Assembly (NCBI RefSeq): GCF_027595985.1
Contig: NC_073307.1
Coordinates: 12,282,432-12,346,431, forward strand
Source of the DNA: Sorex araneus
Lineage: Eukaryota > Chordata > Mammalia > Eulipotyphla > Soricidae
Reading direction: 5' to 3'
DNA length: 64,000 nt
A program made the position numbers and the translations under genes. Of the stretch, positions 1-11,090 are shown piece after piece (positions within the stretch are counted from its first letter, which is position 1; each line of letters opens with the position of its first letter). A model generated the notes under the pieces. That model was given only the letters and a program-made list of their open reading frames with translations, was not told where the DNA came from and ran no database searches.

Positions 1-155
1 AAGTTGGGGCCCAAATGCCCAAAAATCAACCTAGCAAAATAGGTTACTCTTTACAAATTCTTTTGAGTAAATGGAAACGAATCACTATTAATGACATCAG
101 GTGGAAAGTGTGCCTAGAAATATGACTTGTGCATTCTCTAATGTGCTGGTATGCC
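1..155 (+). repeat. direct duplication, copy 1
   Basis: Matches 842-995 in the same orientation, including the shared stretches CCCAAATGCCCA, TTACTCTTTACAAATTC and CGAATCACTATTAATGACAT. It starts at or before the window edge, so its 5' limit is unknown. It is AT-rich with no coding signal. Confidence 0.85.
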
Positions 156-759
156 TGACACCCTTCAGCCCAGCACTCCTGGATGTGGCCCAGTTACCAC
201 TGGATCTGAGTTGCAAGTAACTCCTATTAAATACATGAAAAAATTACAAAAATGGGATGAATCACATTTTCAAAGGTTACTGATTTTCCTCCTGAGGAAA
301 TGTGAGTTCACACTTGGTTTCTAAGAATCACAGTCATTTGTCTCCATAAAGGAAAGCCTACTCAAACATCAAAATATTTAAACTTTAGAATGTAAAATGT
401 TAAATCTTAATTTTACTCTGCAATATTTGCAGCCAAACTGGGGAAGAATACTGGTAGCAGCTGTTTCATATTTCTGCCAGGTTGTGGATTCTTTCGGTGA
501 AAAATTTTTTGTTTGCTCATCTGTTTTGTTTTGTGATCACCCCTAGTGGTATTCATCCATCATTCCTGATGGTTTTGGGGGATACCAGATATAGGGATGA
601 ATATCAAACTGGCATCAGCGCAGTGCAAGGCAATCACCTTACTCCTATATACTATCTTCCCAGCCCTTTTGGTAGACATATTGATTTGACATTGGACAGA
701 AAATTTTAAATTTACATCTCTTTTTAGTTATTATGGATTAATAAAAAAATAACTATTGG

Positions 760-860
760 AACCAGAGCAATGACTCAAGTACCTGAATATGTTCTTAGCA
801 TGCAGGAGGTCTGGGGTCAGTTCATTCCAAGCCACACTGCTAAGTGTGGTCCCAAATGCC
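760..860 (+). mobile_element. diverged SINE fragment (SOR-related)
   Basis: A degraded tRNA-like head (GAGCAATGACTCAAGTACC, then CATGCAGGAGGTCTGGGGTCAGTTC) resembles the A/B-box part of SOR SINEs. It abuts the second copy of the direct duplication at 842. Confidence 0.4.
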
Positions 861-995
861 CAGAAATCTACCTATCAAAGTAGATTACTCTTTACAAATT
901 CTTTTGAGTTTAAACGAATCACTATTAATGACATCAGTTGGAAGTGTGTCTAGAAATATGATTTGCACATTTTTTAATATGCTGATATGCTGAAA
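842..995 (+). repeat. direct duplication, copy 2
   Basis: Second copy of the segment at window positions 1-155. It diverges by scattered substitutions and a short deletion after TTTTGAGT. The spacing between copies is 841 bp. Confidence 0.85.
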
Positions 996-1064
996 AGGCA
1001 GTAATACCAGTGTGAGACAACAATGCAGTGAAATATGATCTGCTTCTCACTCCCTTTTATTTTG

Positions 1065-1225
1065 TTTTTTCATCCACACCCATAGGTGGTCAGGGTTAAC
1101 TCCCAGCATGGCGTTTGAGGGTCACTTCTAGGGAGGTTCAGAACACCATTTGCTGCCAGGGCCCAAGCCTGAGCCTCTCACATGCAAAGTATTCAGACTA
1201 GCCCCTTACTGTGCATACCCGAGGC
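1065..1225 (-). mobile_element. diverged SOR-type SINE
   Basis: On the plus strand it reads as a degraded reverse SOR: CACACCCATAGGTGGTCAGGGTTAACTCC, followed by CCAGGGCCCAAGCCTGAGCC and CACATGCAAAG. This is the reverse of the usual head and core order. Confidence 0.5.
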
Positions 1226-2159
1226 ACACCATGTTCCATATTTCAGCTTTCTTCTCTCTCCTCTTCTTTTTCCTCTTCTGGGCTTCGAGGCTAGAGTTCC
1301 ATGTTCTTCCTTACGGTACGAATTTTAATAATAAGCTTTTGAGGCTTGCATCCATGAGACAAAGATCTGAAAAAAATAACTCACCACACTTTTCATCGAA
1401 AACAGGAAGACAGCAATCAACTAGCCTAAGCAATAAGAGAACTTAGAGGCTGATACAACCAAAAAGTTCAGAGGGGGACTGACTGGTTTGGCTTCATCAG
1501 CTCAAATATACAGCAAGGGCACATGTCTGCCTGCCTCTGTCCCTGCTCTCATTCCCCAGAGGTCTGGACCATCTCTCTGGCTTTCTGCCTACCACTTGAC
1601 TACAATTTCTTGGGCAATATACTTCCATGTATATCTATCACAGGAGAAAAAAAAGCATCATCCACGCAACATTTGCAAAGCCCTGACAGTCTCTTTGGTT
1701 GGCCTAAGTCGGGTCACATACCTGTTCTTGAATCAATCACAGAGGTGAGTAATTCCCGTCAAACACACCCCAGAAGGCCATTGTGAACCTTAGGGGTCAG
1801 AGGAGAGGAATTCACTTAAGTCACATCCTTCTTGGAGGGAAATTGCTGGTGCTAGCTTAAGTTGGGGCCCATTCGCAAGGAAAATGAGATAGGAATGTTT
1901 GCTCCAATTCTTGTTTTGATGCCCAACAACTAAATTTATGATATAGCTTGAAATTTAGGGATTATGGAAATTGACATAATAACATGCTACTTCTTTTCCT
2001 AGCACCTCTGTTTTGATTTGACTCTGATTCAAACTGGCAACAGAAATGAGTGGGAAGAGAAAAGTTACATCCCTGTTGGGCCTATATAAAATCTTTTTAA
2101 GTATTAATGCCAAGGATAAGCATTGCGTTACTACAAAGAAGGTTAAAACAAAAACGTGG

Positions 2160-2310
2160 GACTAGCACTGTGGGTACGGTGGCTTTGCAGTGGTGACCCA
2201 CGTTCCACATACGGCCCCTCCAGTCCCGCCAGGAGTGATTCTTGAGCACAGAGTTAGAAGTAAGCCCTGAGCACCTCAGGGTGTGGCCCCCAAACAGAAA
2301 CATACCTAAA
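2160..2310 (+). mobile_element. diverged SOR-type SINE
   Basis: The core CCCGCCAGGAGTGATTCTTGAGCACAGAG and the end CACCTCAGGGTGTGGCCCCC are clear. The tRNA-like head is much altered. Confidence 0.6.
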
Positions 2311-2344
2311 ATGGCCATGTCAGCATTGTCGCTGTATTATTATT

Positions 2345-2860
2345 ATTATTTTTAGTCCCTCTTCTCATCATCGCTGTTGTACAGGCTGCAAGTGCTGTGC
2401 CGACCACGGAACAGTACGCACAGACCTGGCTCTGTGGTCACGCAAGTCACACATCGGGCTTCAGTGCTTGCACTCCTGGCTCTGATACTCACAGAGGTTT
2501 GCGGTTGTTTTTTTTTTTCAGCTGTGGTCTGGCACACATGTGTGCTGGGACTCGCACGGGCTCCCAGTGTGGTGCTCTCTGCAGTCTCACACAGATCTTC
2601 TCCAAGGATGGCACTGCTGGGCCACAGCATTCGTGCATCGTTTTAGTTGTGTTGCTCACTGCAGGCCATGCCCCTTTCTCTGGTGCTGGGAATACAGCCA
2701 GAAATTGCCTATGATCCTGGGGATCGCAGACCACAGGGATGCCAGGATGGTGCCTCGAGCATATAGGACACTTGGGACTTAAGGCCATGACCACATGCTT
2801 ACCAGGCAGAGACGCTAAACCACTATTATTTTATGCACTATTCCTCTCGGCCCTTTTTTG
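2345..2860 (-). mobile_element. older composite SINE-containing repeat
   Basis: A T-rich left end, two GCTCTG/CACTCCTGGCTCTGA-like core remnants, and a right end CTTACCAGGCAGAGACGCTAAACCACTA followed by CTCTCGGCCC are consistent with an antisense tRNA-derived head. The middle is not assigned. A GC-rich relative may lie at 52925-53345. Confidence 0.4.
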
Positions 2861-3569
2861 CGTTTTCTAGTGACTGCTTTGGGGAGACATTTCTTATTTC
2901 CTCAAACGGTTCCTTGAAATAGATTTTTTAGGGAAAACTGAAATGTTTCAAAATATTGTTTGTAACATAATCACATAAGACAGAATAGGTCTGTGTAGAA
3001 GATAAACCTTTGTAGATTTCAGCTTTACATATTAATATTTTACTAATTCTCTTTTCGCCCTCGCTTGCATTGCTATTTTAAGAAACATTCAAAGAAGGAT
3101 TTGCCCAAGCTCTAGAATTGCACTAAATTGTCACGCACAAAATTCTGTGCTGCTTCTGTCGTTTGTGACTGAAACGGAACTTGCTATTTTGATTTCAGCA
3201 TCCAAAAACTGAAATATCCCACCCCATGGCACCGTCTAGTATACTGAGGAATGTATTCAGAGACATACTGAAAAATAACTCAGCTCCTCCTTTCCTGTTC
3301 CAAACATCCAGTAACAGAAACTATAAACACTTGCAAAATAAACAAAGGTGGGTAAGTGCCCAGAGAACTCGGCAGATCTGGCCTGAAAATCTCATCCACT
3401 CTGCTTCAGGCCTCTGATTCCTCTTGCACAGACTCTGCCGTCTCTGGGGGCCATTTTTTTTTTCACACTGCAGAGTCAAACAAAGCTCCTTTGAATTATT
3501 TTAGGAAGGATTATGAAACATTTTAATTTAGTGTGTAAATGATTACTTTTAGGGAAGCTTGAGGTCAAG

Positions 3570-4260
3570 AGAAAAAGTGAGCAGGAAGGAGGCCGTGTTC
3601 CCATATACCCTCTCCTTCCAGCACACTTCCCCTAATTGCTAACAGTTTGCATTTGTGGGGCATACTTATCACGGTTGGTAAATCCATACCCACAGACCAT
3701 TACTATGTGCCCCATAAAAGACACTAAGTGAGGAACTGAAGTCCCTATTTTGCATTAGAGTTCACTTTTCAGGGTGCACATTCTGTGAGTTCTGCAAAAT
3801 GCATCCACTCTTCCAAAATCATTCTGAATAGTCTTACTGCCCTAAAAATCATGTCTCTACCTCTATATACCTCCCACCTTATCCCCCAAGGCCCTGGCAA
3901 CCACTACTCTTTTTACTGTCTTCCAAGTTGGTGTTTGTTTGTTTTTTATCTTTTCGTCTTTTCTAGAATGCCATATTTAGAATGGTACCATTGATGCCTT
4001 TACAGGTTGAAATCTTAGCAGTGGGCACTGAAGGCTCATCCATATCTTCTAGTGGCTGGATAGCCTTTCATTAAACTTCCACTTTTGAAATGGTTGTAGT
4101 TCACATCCCCTGTAAGAAATAGTACAGAACTATCTTGTAGGCCCTTCCTCAATTTTCACCAAATCTTGCATAACCATAGTCCTGTCTACAACCAGAATAT
4201 ATTACCATGGATACAGAGAGTTGAGAGATTTATGCCACTCATTAACACACTCCTCACTTC
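3570..4260 (-). mobile_element. L1 LINE fragment, antisense
   Basis: The plus strand follows the familiar antisense of mammalian L1 3' regions: TTCCCATATACCCTCTCCTTCC, TGCATTTGTGGGGCATACTTATC, CTTACTGCCCTAAAAATC and CCCTGGCAACCACTACTCTTTTTACTGTC. No open reading frame of useful length survives. Identification is from recall of L1 consensus patterns, not a search. Confidence 0.65.
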
Positions 4261-4747
4261 TCTCTGTGTTTTTACTTATTTTAAAATACCATATCCATGG
4301 AACTCTATAGAAACCCAGATATACTGCAATACGTAAATGTTCAAGGCATGGTCATCCATCCATTCCTTGGTTTTCTTCAATCTGAGGTGATGAGCTGTTA
4401 AGATAGCACAGAGGCAAATCTGCAGTTTTCCACTAAGTAAGAGAAACCAACGCCCAAAGGCACAGTGTGTCCTAGTTTGGGCTAGAAAACACTGGTTTTT
4501 GTTGGAGTTCTTGTTTGCACCTGTTGGAGTTTCTGAATTGTTTGCATCTAGATCTGGATCTAAGCAAAATGAGGCCAAAATAATGAAGAAAGATTCAGAG
4601 AATTCTTGCTATGTAACTCCATAGTTCCTTCCTGAGTCCCCTGGCTGGTCTACCTTCAACACCCCACCTTTCAGTGTCTCTTATGTTTATTTCATACATA
4701 ACTTTCAGGCCTTTTACTTATAGTTAATAGACATACAGTAAAAAGTA

Positions 4748-4925
4748 GGGGCTGGAGTGATAGCACAGCGGGTAGGGCGTTTGACTTGCACGCGGCCGAC
4801 CCGGGTTCGATTCCCAGCATCCCATATGGTCCCCTGAGCACCGCCAGGGGTAATTCCTGAGTGCAGAGCCAGGAGTGTCCCCTGTGCATCGCTGGGTGTG
4901 ACCCCCAAAAAGAAGCAAAAAAAAA
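4748..4925 (+). mobile_element. SOR SINE, young full-length copy
   Basis: A near-consensus short SOR. The head is GGGGCTGGAGTGATAGCAC, with A-box-like TAGCACAGCGGG and B-box GGTTCGATTCC. CCATATGGTCCCC, CACCGCCAGGGGTAATTCC and GGGTGTGACC follow, then an A-rich tail. It carries a CTCF-core-like CCGCCAGGGG at 4841-4850. Such SINEs are pol III-transcribed and moved by L1 machinery (family knowledge). Confidence 0.95.
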
Positions 4926-5565
4926 GAAAAGTATATCTAAATTATATTTCTAGAAGCAGAAGTTTTGGTATTATAATTTTTATAATCAATGTGGTGCCTC
5001 TTCATGTACCATCAACCTATGAAAATAAGATTATTTTCTTTTTCCAAAAAAAAGTGAAAAAAATTAACATGTAATTCTTTTGTGTTTTTCTCCCCCAAAC
5101 ATCTCAAAAAGTCTAATTCTTGGCATTGATTTGTCACATCCTCAAGGAATATTATCTCAGTCAGAATAATCTTTGTCATAAAGAGACCCAGTTTTCCTTG
5201 CTGTGCATCGAACAGCAGTTCACAGCAGCAAGAGATCACTGCACTGTTCATACATTCTTTCTACATGCCATGTACAAACCAATTTCTTTATATGACATAT
5301 TTTATGTCACCCTTGCATATGGCTATGTGATGGGTATTATACTTAGTATCAGTCCCACTTTAGAGATTGAAAAATTGAGGTTTAGAATAAAATAGAGAAT
5401 ACATCGATGATCCTACAGATAGAAAGTAGTGAAGCCAGAACTCAATTCAAAGTAGTACAAATAAATAACTCCGGAACTGGATCACCGCATGCATATTGAA
5501 CAGGCCCTAAATGATGGGATTTAGCAAAAGGGATTTTTAAATAATGGTTCCTTTGATGTTTTCAG

Positions 5566-5757
5566 GTGCATGAATATTGTTTTGCAGGTGTAGATGGCAT
5601 GAACCTCGGCAAAAAGGTCAGCGTCCCCAGAGACATCATGTTGGAAGAGTTGTCCCACCTCAGTAACCGTGGTGCCAGGTTATTTAAGATGCGGCAAAGA
5701 AGGTCTGACAAGTACACATTCGAAAACTTCCAGTATGAATCCAAAATGCAAATGAAC
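5566..5757 (+). CDS. MYOZ2: MYOZ2 coding exon 3 (myozenin-2 / calsarcin-1)
   Basis: 64 in-frame codons of myozenin-2, a Z-disc protein of slow and cardiac muscle that links calcineurin to alpha-actinin, telethonin and filamin C. The diagnostic block is [20 protein letters not shown], followed by [20 protein letters not shown]. Acceptor TTTTCAG ends at 5565 and donor AAC|GTAAGT starts at 5758. The exon is phase 0 at both ends and joins the next at Asn|His. The serine in EELS corresponds to human Ser48, mutated to Pro in a reported hypertrophic cardiomyopathy, and is intact here. The first ten residues, [10 protein letters not shown], differ from human and are three codons longer; a second AG at 5586-5587 lies inside this segment but would break the frame. 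The start codon lies upstream, outside the window. Identification is by recalled human protein. Confidence 0.96.
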
Positions 5758-6806
5758 GTAAGTAGACACTTGCCTGGGGGGTACTTGCGTGGCACTTGCG
5801 TGGCAGCAGCGTTTCCAGATCTGTCTTACCATTAGATTCCCCAACAAGTGCTCTACATTTCTTTGTTGATCCTGCTCGAATTTCTTTGGTGATAATGAAC
5901 AGTGGAGGTGTGTCCACAGAAGCAGCATTGTGAATGATCTGAGTATCTTTTGAGCTCCATGAGACCTTGTCAGCCCGTAGCGTGTAGAACTGTTCTGTTC
6001 TGCTGGGAGGAGGGAACGGGGCGGGAAGCGGTGGGATTAAAAGTCTCCATAATCTATCTAATCACCCCTTGTTAAATGTTTGGAACGGAAATATTTCCAA
6101 AGATCAGAGCACGGCACAAAGAATAAGCATTTTGAGGTTCCAAGTATATCCCTGCACTGAACTGTGTGTGGAATTGACAGACACAGCTGGCTTGCTGCAC
6201 TTTCTCTACATGGCATAGGGCAGTCTGTAACTGATGAACAACAAAATGTTTGTGTTGTTAAAAATCAGGCAAATTTCTTTGAGCAACAATTCCCCTCAAG
6301 TTACTAAACAAATTAACCAGTTAGACTACCTGTTAGGTACTGAATTGGTATGCCATTCATTTATTTCTCATTTTCGTTTCGTTGATAGAGGCCCCACGCG
6401 GTGGTACCTGGGGCGGGGCCCAGCTGTGCTGAGAGCCCACTCAGCGCCTTGCTAGGCCCGTGCTCTCTCCCCTGCCACAGCAGTTCATTGGCTCACATCC
6501 CTCAGAGAGATTGCAGAGGAAGACGTTTACAGGAGCAAAACGACTCACCCTGGGAAATGGCTTTAAAAATAAAATACCAGGCAGGAAGTCAAAAAGAGAT
6601 ACTGTATTGGCTCCAAACTTGAAACCTTGGGGATTCCAATAAATGTGTTTTGTTTGCTGGAAGTTTCTTCCTACAGCTATGAAAAGTCTAGATGTTTCCT
6701 TGCAAATTGAGGCCTGAAAAGTGACCAGCTGCCATTGCTAGCAAGTTGTTCTGAATGCACAGCTCTGCTCTTTGCAGCCAGATGGATTCCACTGAGTTCT
6801 CTTGTT

Positions 6807-7059
6807 GGACTGGAGCGATAGCACAGGGGGTAGGGCGTTTGCCTTGCACGCAGCCGACCCGGGTTTGATTCCTTCATCCCTCTCGGAGAGCCCTGCAAAC
6901 TACCGAGAGTATCCCACCCGCACGTAGAGTCTGGCAAGCTACCCATGGCATATTTGATATGCCAAAAACAGTAACAAGTCTTACAATGGAGACGTTACTA
7001 GTGCCTGCTCGAGCAAATTGATGAACAACAGGATGACAATGCTACAGTGCAATGCTACA
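6807..7059 (+). mobile_element. SOR SINE, long variant
   Basis: The head is as in short SOR up to CCCGGGTTTGATTCC. A different 3' body follows: CTCTCGGAGAGCC, TACCGAGAGTATCC, ATATGCCAAAAACAGTAACAAG, GGAGACGTTACT and CTCGAGCAAATTGATGAACA. The tail is a GCTACAGTGCAAT-type repeat. It is flanked by an imperfect direct repeat, GAGTTCTCTTGTTG (6794) and GAGCTCTCTTGCTG (7060), consistent with a target-site duplication. Confidence 0.92.
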
Positions 7060-7087
7060 GAGCTCTCTTGCTGTAACTATTAAAACA

Positions 7088-7265
7088 TAGAGGGGCTAGA
7101 GAGATAGTCCAGAGAGTACATTGCTTGCCTGGCATGTGGCTGGTCCCAGTTCTCTCCAGATGCTTCCCCACACGCTGCCAGACGTGATTCTCAAGCAGAG
7201 TCAGGAGTCAGCTCTGAGAACCTATGGGTATGTCTCCAAACCCCAAGCCCATAAATAAAAACATG
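7088..7265 (+). mobile_element. diverged SOR-type SINE
   Basis: GGGGCTAGAGAGATAGTCCAG head, GCTTGCCTGGCATGTGGC, CACGCTGCCAGACGTGATTC core, and A-rich end CATAAATAAAAAC. About three quarters of positions follow the SOR pattern by eye. Confidence 0.7.
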
Positions 7266-7377
7266 TCATAGAATATCTACAACCGCAGACATTACAGATG
7301 GATCCATTCCCAACTTTTCTATTGTCCTCGTTATCTTTCTGATTAATAATGTTGAAAAGATATTTAATTTAGTCTTT

Positions 7378-7553
7378 TTTTTTTTTTTTGCTTTTTGGGT
7401 CACACCCAGCAATGCTCAGGGGTTACTCCTGGCTTTGCACTCAGGAATTGCTCCTGGCAGTGCTTAGGGGACCATATGAGATGCCGGGGATTGAACCCGT
7501 GTCAGCCGGGTGCAAGGCAAACGCCCTACCCGCTGTGCTATCGCTCCGGCCCC
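7378..7553 (-). mobile_element. SOR SINE, short form
   Basis: A full-length reverse copy from a T-rich left end through GCTTTTTGGGTCACACCC and ACCATATGAGATGCC to TATCGCTCCGGCCCC. It is flanked by a perfect 13-bp target-site duplication, TAATTTAGTCTTT (7365-7377 and 7554-7566), so this is an L1-type insertion into the intron. Confidence 0.95.
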
Positions 7554-7689
7554 TAATTTAGTCTTTCTTTTATCTCTCAATAATGACCATCCAACATCAA
7601 TGAATTGAAGCTAGTTCGAATCATGAAATCAGTCAGACATACAATTTTATTCAACTATCTTCACTTTTTGAAAAACTGGCGTGGGGGAA

Positions 7690-7925
7690 GGGCCTCCCAA
7701 ACAGCTCTGGGGTGGGTGGGGTCGCAGGGCCATTCCCAGGGATTCTTGGCCAAGCAGGTTGGTGGCTCAACAGGAGGCCCCCAGGGTGTGTGCTAGTCAG
7801 TCCTACAGGCTGGAGGCCACCAGGGCCACACCTGGTAAAGCTCAGGAAGTCACTGGGGCCACGCCCAGAGGTGCTTGGGGATCCGTGTGTTGCTGGGATG
7901 GAGCCAAGGATCAATTCCTGTACCA
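7690..7925 (-). mobile_element. old SINE-related repeat, GC-rich
   Basis: Contains GGCCACACCTGGTAAAGCTCAGG and GGCCACGCCCAGAGGTGCTTGGGG, two antisense SOR-end-like modules, before GGATGGAGCCAAGGATCAATTCC. A similar arrangement is at 10360-10615. The family is not assigned. Confidence 0.4.
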
Positions 7926-8559
7926 TCTCCCTGGTTCTGTCTTTCCATTTCTGAAGGAAGAATTTCTACTTGAAAACATGAATAAATGTAATATTACTCT
8001 ATAATGGTGCCCAGTATCCTCTTATCAAAAGAGTCTGTGGCTAATACAGTATGAGCCAAAAATAATCTTTATCCCTTCTGACAGTCTGATTACATAATCA
8101 TATTCTTTCCATAGCAACCATGGGGGTAACAGCTTTAAGGAATAATATGAAATAAGGTGGCTTAAGGAAGCCTTTGAAAAGTTATCTAGAAGTCTAGACG
8201 TCTGGCTAAATTTTAATGGAGGTTTTCATAACTGACCTTTCCATCTTTCAGAGTCATTCTTTCACCACGCTTCTGGAGGAAGGCACAGGGAGATTGATAT
8301 GTCCTGCAGGGCCGGGGAACCCGGCTCAGTGAAAAAACAGTTGTCATGCATGTGTGAGCCCCCTGGTTTGTTCCTGGCACTGCAAAAACTAACTAACTTA
8401 AATTTTGAAACATCTTTAAGAACGAAATAAGATTGAGCAGCAATGCATTTTCGGGCCCTAGCATCAAACCCTGGCCCAAGAGATTCCCAGGAGTTTATCT
8501 GAGAGTGACCCCTGGGCCCTCTGAGCACTCTTTGGGAGACCTCCCCTAAAAAATACAAA

Positions 8560-8745
8560 AAGAGAATATGGGGGCAGAGAGTACAGCAGGCAAGGCACTT
8601 GTCTTCCTTGTGGGTTCAATCCCCAGCAAAACACAGAATTCCCTTAGTACCACCAGAGTGATTCCTAAGCACAGAGCCAGGAGTAAGCCCTGAGCACTTC
8701 CTGGTATGAGCCTAACCTCCCCACCCATCCCCCCAATAGAATGTA
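8560..8745 (+). mobile_element. diverged SOR-type SINE
   Basis: GGGGGCAGAGAGTACAGCAGGCAAGGCAC head, GTTCAATCCCCAGC B-box region, ACCACCAGAGTGATTCC core and CTCCCCACCCATCC end. It is preceded at about 8285-8540 by two further tRNA-like scraps. Confidence 0.7.
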
Positions 8746-9775
8746 ACATCTTCTCTCATCACAAGTATTTCAAATTATTGAGAACAATCTTGCATAGCTT
8801 TGCTGGCTGTACATAAAATATATGAGTATCTTGACAATTTTTCAGTATCCCTAAAAGATTGGGCATTAAATGAATAGAAAAAAAACTGAATAAACAAATA
8901 AATGCTGAGAAATAATTCAGAACACGTATGCAATGAGGGCGTGTGCCATTGCCTTACATAACATAGTCGAACATCTGATGAAATGTATTCTTCCTTCTTT
9001 GGAAATGAGGAGAGCTGTAATCAAAGAAGTGCATTGATTTGACTTCAGCAACTCCGTAATAGAGAAGACAGCCAGCTCTCAGAATTCTAGAGGTCTTGGC
9101 ACCAACATCGATTTTACTGTAATTAAAGGAAGCTTTGGCCTGGCAACTAGGAGTGTTTGCCTCCGGCTCTCTCACAGGCTGTAGGATTTGGAGTTAATTT
9201 TAAATTATCTTTGCTGTTTCTAAACCTCTTTTCTCATTTGGAAAATAAGGGTATGGACTCAAGTGTTCTCTAAAGTAATCTCCGGCATTATGGATATATG
9301 TTCTCTCATCTGAATGTCTCAAAAAAAAAAAGGTGTCTTTTTACAGTAAAGCATTGAGAAAGATAATGAGCCTCAGTCTTGAGATCTGGCAATATTTTGC
9401 TTTTTAAAGGTACTGGATTACAAACTGGGACAAGCATTGTTAACATGGCGGCAGTTTTTTTAGAAATAGGATTAAGCTAAGGTCTATTTCCATTCATTTA
9501 TTTATACTTTGATAAATATTTATTAAATGCCTACTGTCTCTTAGATATTATACTGACAGCTCAAAGATAAGTAACTGTAGCTATTGTCTGGAGATGAAGC
9601 GATAAAATTTCACTGAAAGAGAGCACAGCTAGTTTATTTCTACCTCCTTCTTGAATCATCTCTATGACTTATGTCATACTAAATTATTGACGACATTTTC
9701 TGCAATGAGATGCTCAGCTTTCCTTGAGCTGCAGGTATGATCCAAATAATGATTTAACTTGTATTCATACATCAT

Positions 9776-10018
9776 GGGGCTGGAGTGATAGCACAGCGGT
9801 AGGGCAATTGCCTTGCACAAGGCCAACCCAATTTTGATTCCTCCACCCCTTTCAGAGAGCCCGGCAAGCTACCGAGAGTATTCCGCCCACATGCCAGAGC
9901 CTGGCAAGCTCCCCTTGGCGTGTTCAATATGCCAAAAACAGTAACAAGTCTCAAAATGGAGACGTTACTGGTGCCTGCTCGAGCAAATCAATGAACAAAG
10001 GGATGACAGTGACAGTTG
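9776..10018 (+). mobile_element. SOR SINE, long variant
   Basis: Complete long-body copy ending in GGGATGACAGTGACAGTTG. It is flanked by a perfect 9-bp repeat ATACATCAT at 9767-9775 and 10019-10027, interpreted as the target-site duplication. The element ends in TGACAG units rather than a poly(A) run. Confidence 0.93.
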
Positions 10019-10359
10019 ATACATCATACATTTTATTTTACCATAATTATGAGATCATTTGATGGCCATGTAAACCAACTGCTGCTACTCAGTACTGTCT
10101 GTTCCCAAATTAAGTATTCTTTAAAAAAATAGGAAAAAATAAACACAGTTCAAGCTCACGCTAAAGAGAAACTTGCAAAGTCAAGTCAAACATGTCTCCT
10201 CTGACATAACAACCACTAGCAGGCAAGGTGTAATTTTCAAGCAAACATACGTTTGTATGACACTCGGGACAATGGGGAAGGCCTCGTTCCTATATGTTTC
10301 AAGTTACTTTTTTGCCACAGTTTTTTGTTTTTTCTTTTTGGTTTTGTTTTTTTATTGTT

Positions 10360-10615
10360 TGGTTTTGGTTTGGGGGTGGGGACAGGCTACCGAATGTTAC
10401 ACAGAAGTTCCAGTACCTCACTGGCAATTCTCAGCCAACGGAGTTCAGGGCAAGGGCCCGAGAAAGGGTGCCGATTGGGCCACAGTGCCAGGGCCTAGTC
10501 ACCCCCAGCAGTGCTTGGGGTCTCTAGGGTGCTCCCAGAGAAACTTGGGGAACTATGCGACGCAAGGGATGGAACCCAAGCTGGGGACGTAGTAAGCATG
10601 CCCCCTAATCCCTCT
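10360..10615 (-). mobile_element. diverged SINE-containing repeat
   Basis: T-rich left flank, then CCACAGTGCCAGGGCC, CACCCCCAGCAGTGCTTGGGG and GGGATGGAACCCAAGC. This is a degenerate antisense SOR order, similar to 7690-7925. Confidence 0.45.
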
Positions 10616-10989
10616 TCCTCTTCCTGACCCCTATCTCCTTCTCTTATTCAAATGGAAATGGATGGAAACGGAAATGAATAAAGAAAATAAGGATCTAAGG
10701 GGGAAAAATCAATAGATATTATTCATGATAGCTAGAATTCTCTTCCGTTAATTGCTACTGAAGGATGTAAAGCCCCCCAAAATTCACTTTTTATATTTCT
10801 CAAAAGAAACATGTGTTCTTAATAACTATTAGAGACTTTTAAAAATCCCTCAAAATTTTAAATAATATTGAGGGAGAGAAGTAATTCTAATATACAACCA
10901 AATTAAATCTACTCGGTTTAAAAATAACCCTACTGTGAAAAAAAAAAAAAGAATTTTTACTATGTATTTGGCCTAGACTCAGGAGCATA

Positions 10990-11090
10990 TGTTTTGGTGT
11001 TGGTTTTTTTTTTTTTTTCAAACTAACATTGTACAACATCCTATAAGTTTCAGGTGGCATCACTGAAAATCAACATTGACACATACTTTC
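10990..11090 (-). mobile_element. L1 3' end scrap, antisense
   Basis: A poly(T) run followed by CTAACATTGTACAACATCC and AAGTTTCAGGTGGCATCACTG. This resembles the antisense of laurasiatherian L1 3' tails. It is a short match recognised from memory. Confidence 0.4.

Larger units (their letters stand above)
1..5565 (+). other. MYOZ2: MYOZ2 intron upstream of exon 3 (partial)
   Basis: This stretch precedes the first recognisable MYOZ2 exon and has no coding exon that I can support. The MYOZ2 exon with the start codon (short and basic in other mammals) was looked for and not found, so it is probably further upstream. The content is repeats: a direct duplication (1-155 and 842-995), diverged SINEs, an antisense L1 3' region at about 3570-4260 and a young SOR SINE at 4748. 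Between them is anonymous AT-rich sequence. That this is an intron is inferred from gene order. Confidence 0.7.

Noticed and set aside
4755..4830. Possible tRNA genes at SOR heads and ID-like copies
   Set aside because: A and B boxes are present but the acceptor and anticodon stems do not pair, and the sequence continues into SINE bodies.
1..5565. MYOZ2 start-codon exon
   Set aside because: Searched for the short basic N-terminus (MLSHNTMMKQRK-like in human). No matching frame with a phase-0 donor was found.
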